Positions 63,512 through 64,000 of a stretch of 64,000 nucleotides of DNA are shown one piece after another. The DNA comes from Candidatus Zymogenaceae bacterium (GTDB lineage Bacteria; Desulfobacterota; Zymogenia; Zymogenales; Zymogenaceae). The stretch covers positions 1 through 64,000 of the forward strand of contig JAFGFE010000008.1 of NCBI GenBank assembly GCA_016931225.1. Direction: 5' to 3'. The notes beneath the pieces were generated by a model, which searched no databases, was not told the origin of the DNA, and worked only from the letters and a program-made list of their open reading frames with translations. Made by a program: the position numbers and the translations under genes. Within the stretch, counting starts at the first letter, position 1, and each line of letters begins with the position of its first letter.

Positions 63512-64000
63512 ATGGAAATACCGAAATACGACTATTACTGGCAGTATGTGGATTATTGGAGCGGGGTGGACCCGGACTTCCCCTCCCTCAGGGAGGGAGA
63601 TCGGACCGTCACCGCCCGGGAGTTTAAAGAACGGGTGGATGCACTCGCCGGCGCCTTTCTGGAGCTGGGTGTAATGAAGGGAGATCGAATCGTCACCATC
63701 ATTCCCACCGGCATCGACTTCGTTTTGACGATGGTGGCGGGCGAGAAGACAGGCGCCGTCACCGTGCCGATGGACGTGAAGTTTCGCACGGCGGATCTGG
63801 AGCGGTTTCTATCCCATGCGAAGCCGAAGCTGATTCTCTCCATCACCGGCGTCAAGGATTTTGATGTGGTGGCGGGCCTCAAGAAGCTGGGAGGCGAGTT
63901 TGCGTCCATCCCCAAGATCCTTGTGGGATCGGGTGAATTCGGCCGCTCTTTCGAGGAGCTTTTCGAGCTGGGGGCGGGCCGGGAGGCCGATGTGAATACG
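63512..64000 (+). CDS. Acyl-CoA ligase, 5-prime part, cut by the window end
   Basis: 163 residues are visible and the frame is open at the window edge. They show the N-terminal part of an ANL ligase: TVTAREFKERVDALAGAFLE, VMKGDRIVTIIPTGIDFVLTM and GAVTVPMDVKFRTADLERFL match the A1/A2 region. The P-loop is beyond the window. ATG at 63512 follows GAGGACGGAATC. With the amidohydrolase it suggests a catabolic pair that releases and then activates a carboxylic acid. Confidence 0.8.
   Translation, partial: MEIPKYDYYWQYVDYWSGVDPDFPSLREGDRTVTAREFKERVDALAGAFLELGVMKGDRIVTIIPTGIDFVLTMVAGEKTGAVTVPMDVKFRTADLERFLSHAKPKLILSITGVKDFDVVAGLKKLGGEFASIPKILVGSGEFGRSFEELFELGAGREADVNT

Overview
The window looks like a chromosomal segment of a GC-rich, Gram-negative, anaerobic bacterium of deltaproteobacterial (Desulfobacterota) type. 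I infer this from a heptose epimerase for LPS (hldD), a four-haem class III cytochrome c, a three-subunit NADH-linked [FeFe]-hydrogenase, many acyl-CoA ligases, Tat-exported sulfatases and a very large multi-PAS hybrid kinase. No rRNA, tRNA, CRISPR array, transposase or phage gene was seen. Taxonomy is inference from gene content only.

Layout. 1-6950: small membrane proteins, a damaged WG-repeat gene, an Asp-box (sialidase-like) propeller protein, a MOT1-type molybdate/sulfate transporter, then four tandem paralogous membrane proteins of a family I do not recognise; two of them carry copies of the same promoter and leader. 7000-10625 (minus): two HhH-GPD DNA glycosylases with unusual active sites, two small proteins, a left-handed beta-helix protein and a PpiD/SurA-N-like membrane protein. 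10897-18351 (plus): the cell-shape cluster mreB-mreC-mreD-mrdA-rodA running directly into archease-rtcB (RNA ligation). 18698-26293: metallo-hydrolase, acyl-CoA ligase, a 729-bp intergenic region with three DnaA-box matches, and a 1444-residue hybrid kinase whose receiver lacks the phospho-acceptor Asp. 26313-31825: DUF2179 protein, nucleotide-sugar epimerase, a second acyl-CoA ligase, hldD.

31822-36374 (minus): hydrogenase operon in transcription order response regulator, hydC, hydB, hydA, then an unknown ORF and hldD. A consensus sigma-70 promoter and an inverted repeat lie in front of it. Behind that promoter is a decayed, internally deleted copy of the acyl-CoA ligase gene at 28897, including its terminator.

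38065-45791 (plus): a secreted protein made of four 18-residue repeats, a TetR regulator (minus), and a run of genes for an ATC-hydrolase-like protein, an FAD flavoprotein, a [2Fe-2S] protein, a cysteine desulfidase, an M20 amidohydrolase and a small ORF. A duplicated 9-bp near-palindrome sits in the promoter and suggests TetR control. I infer catabolism of a sulfur/nitrogen amino-acid-like compound.

45878-57722: an exported FAD lipoprotein with a Tat-like signal paired with a tetrahaem cytochrome; three Tat-exported formylglycine-type sulfatases; a membrane protein; a penicillin-acylase-family amidase; a class C beta-lactamase-family hydrolase. 57860-64000: V4R-domain protein, FecR-domain protein, a protein with two CSCG motifs, a TetR regulator, an amidohydrolase and the start of a third acyl-CoA ligase cut by the window end.
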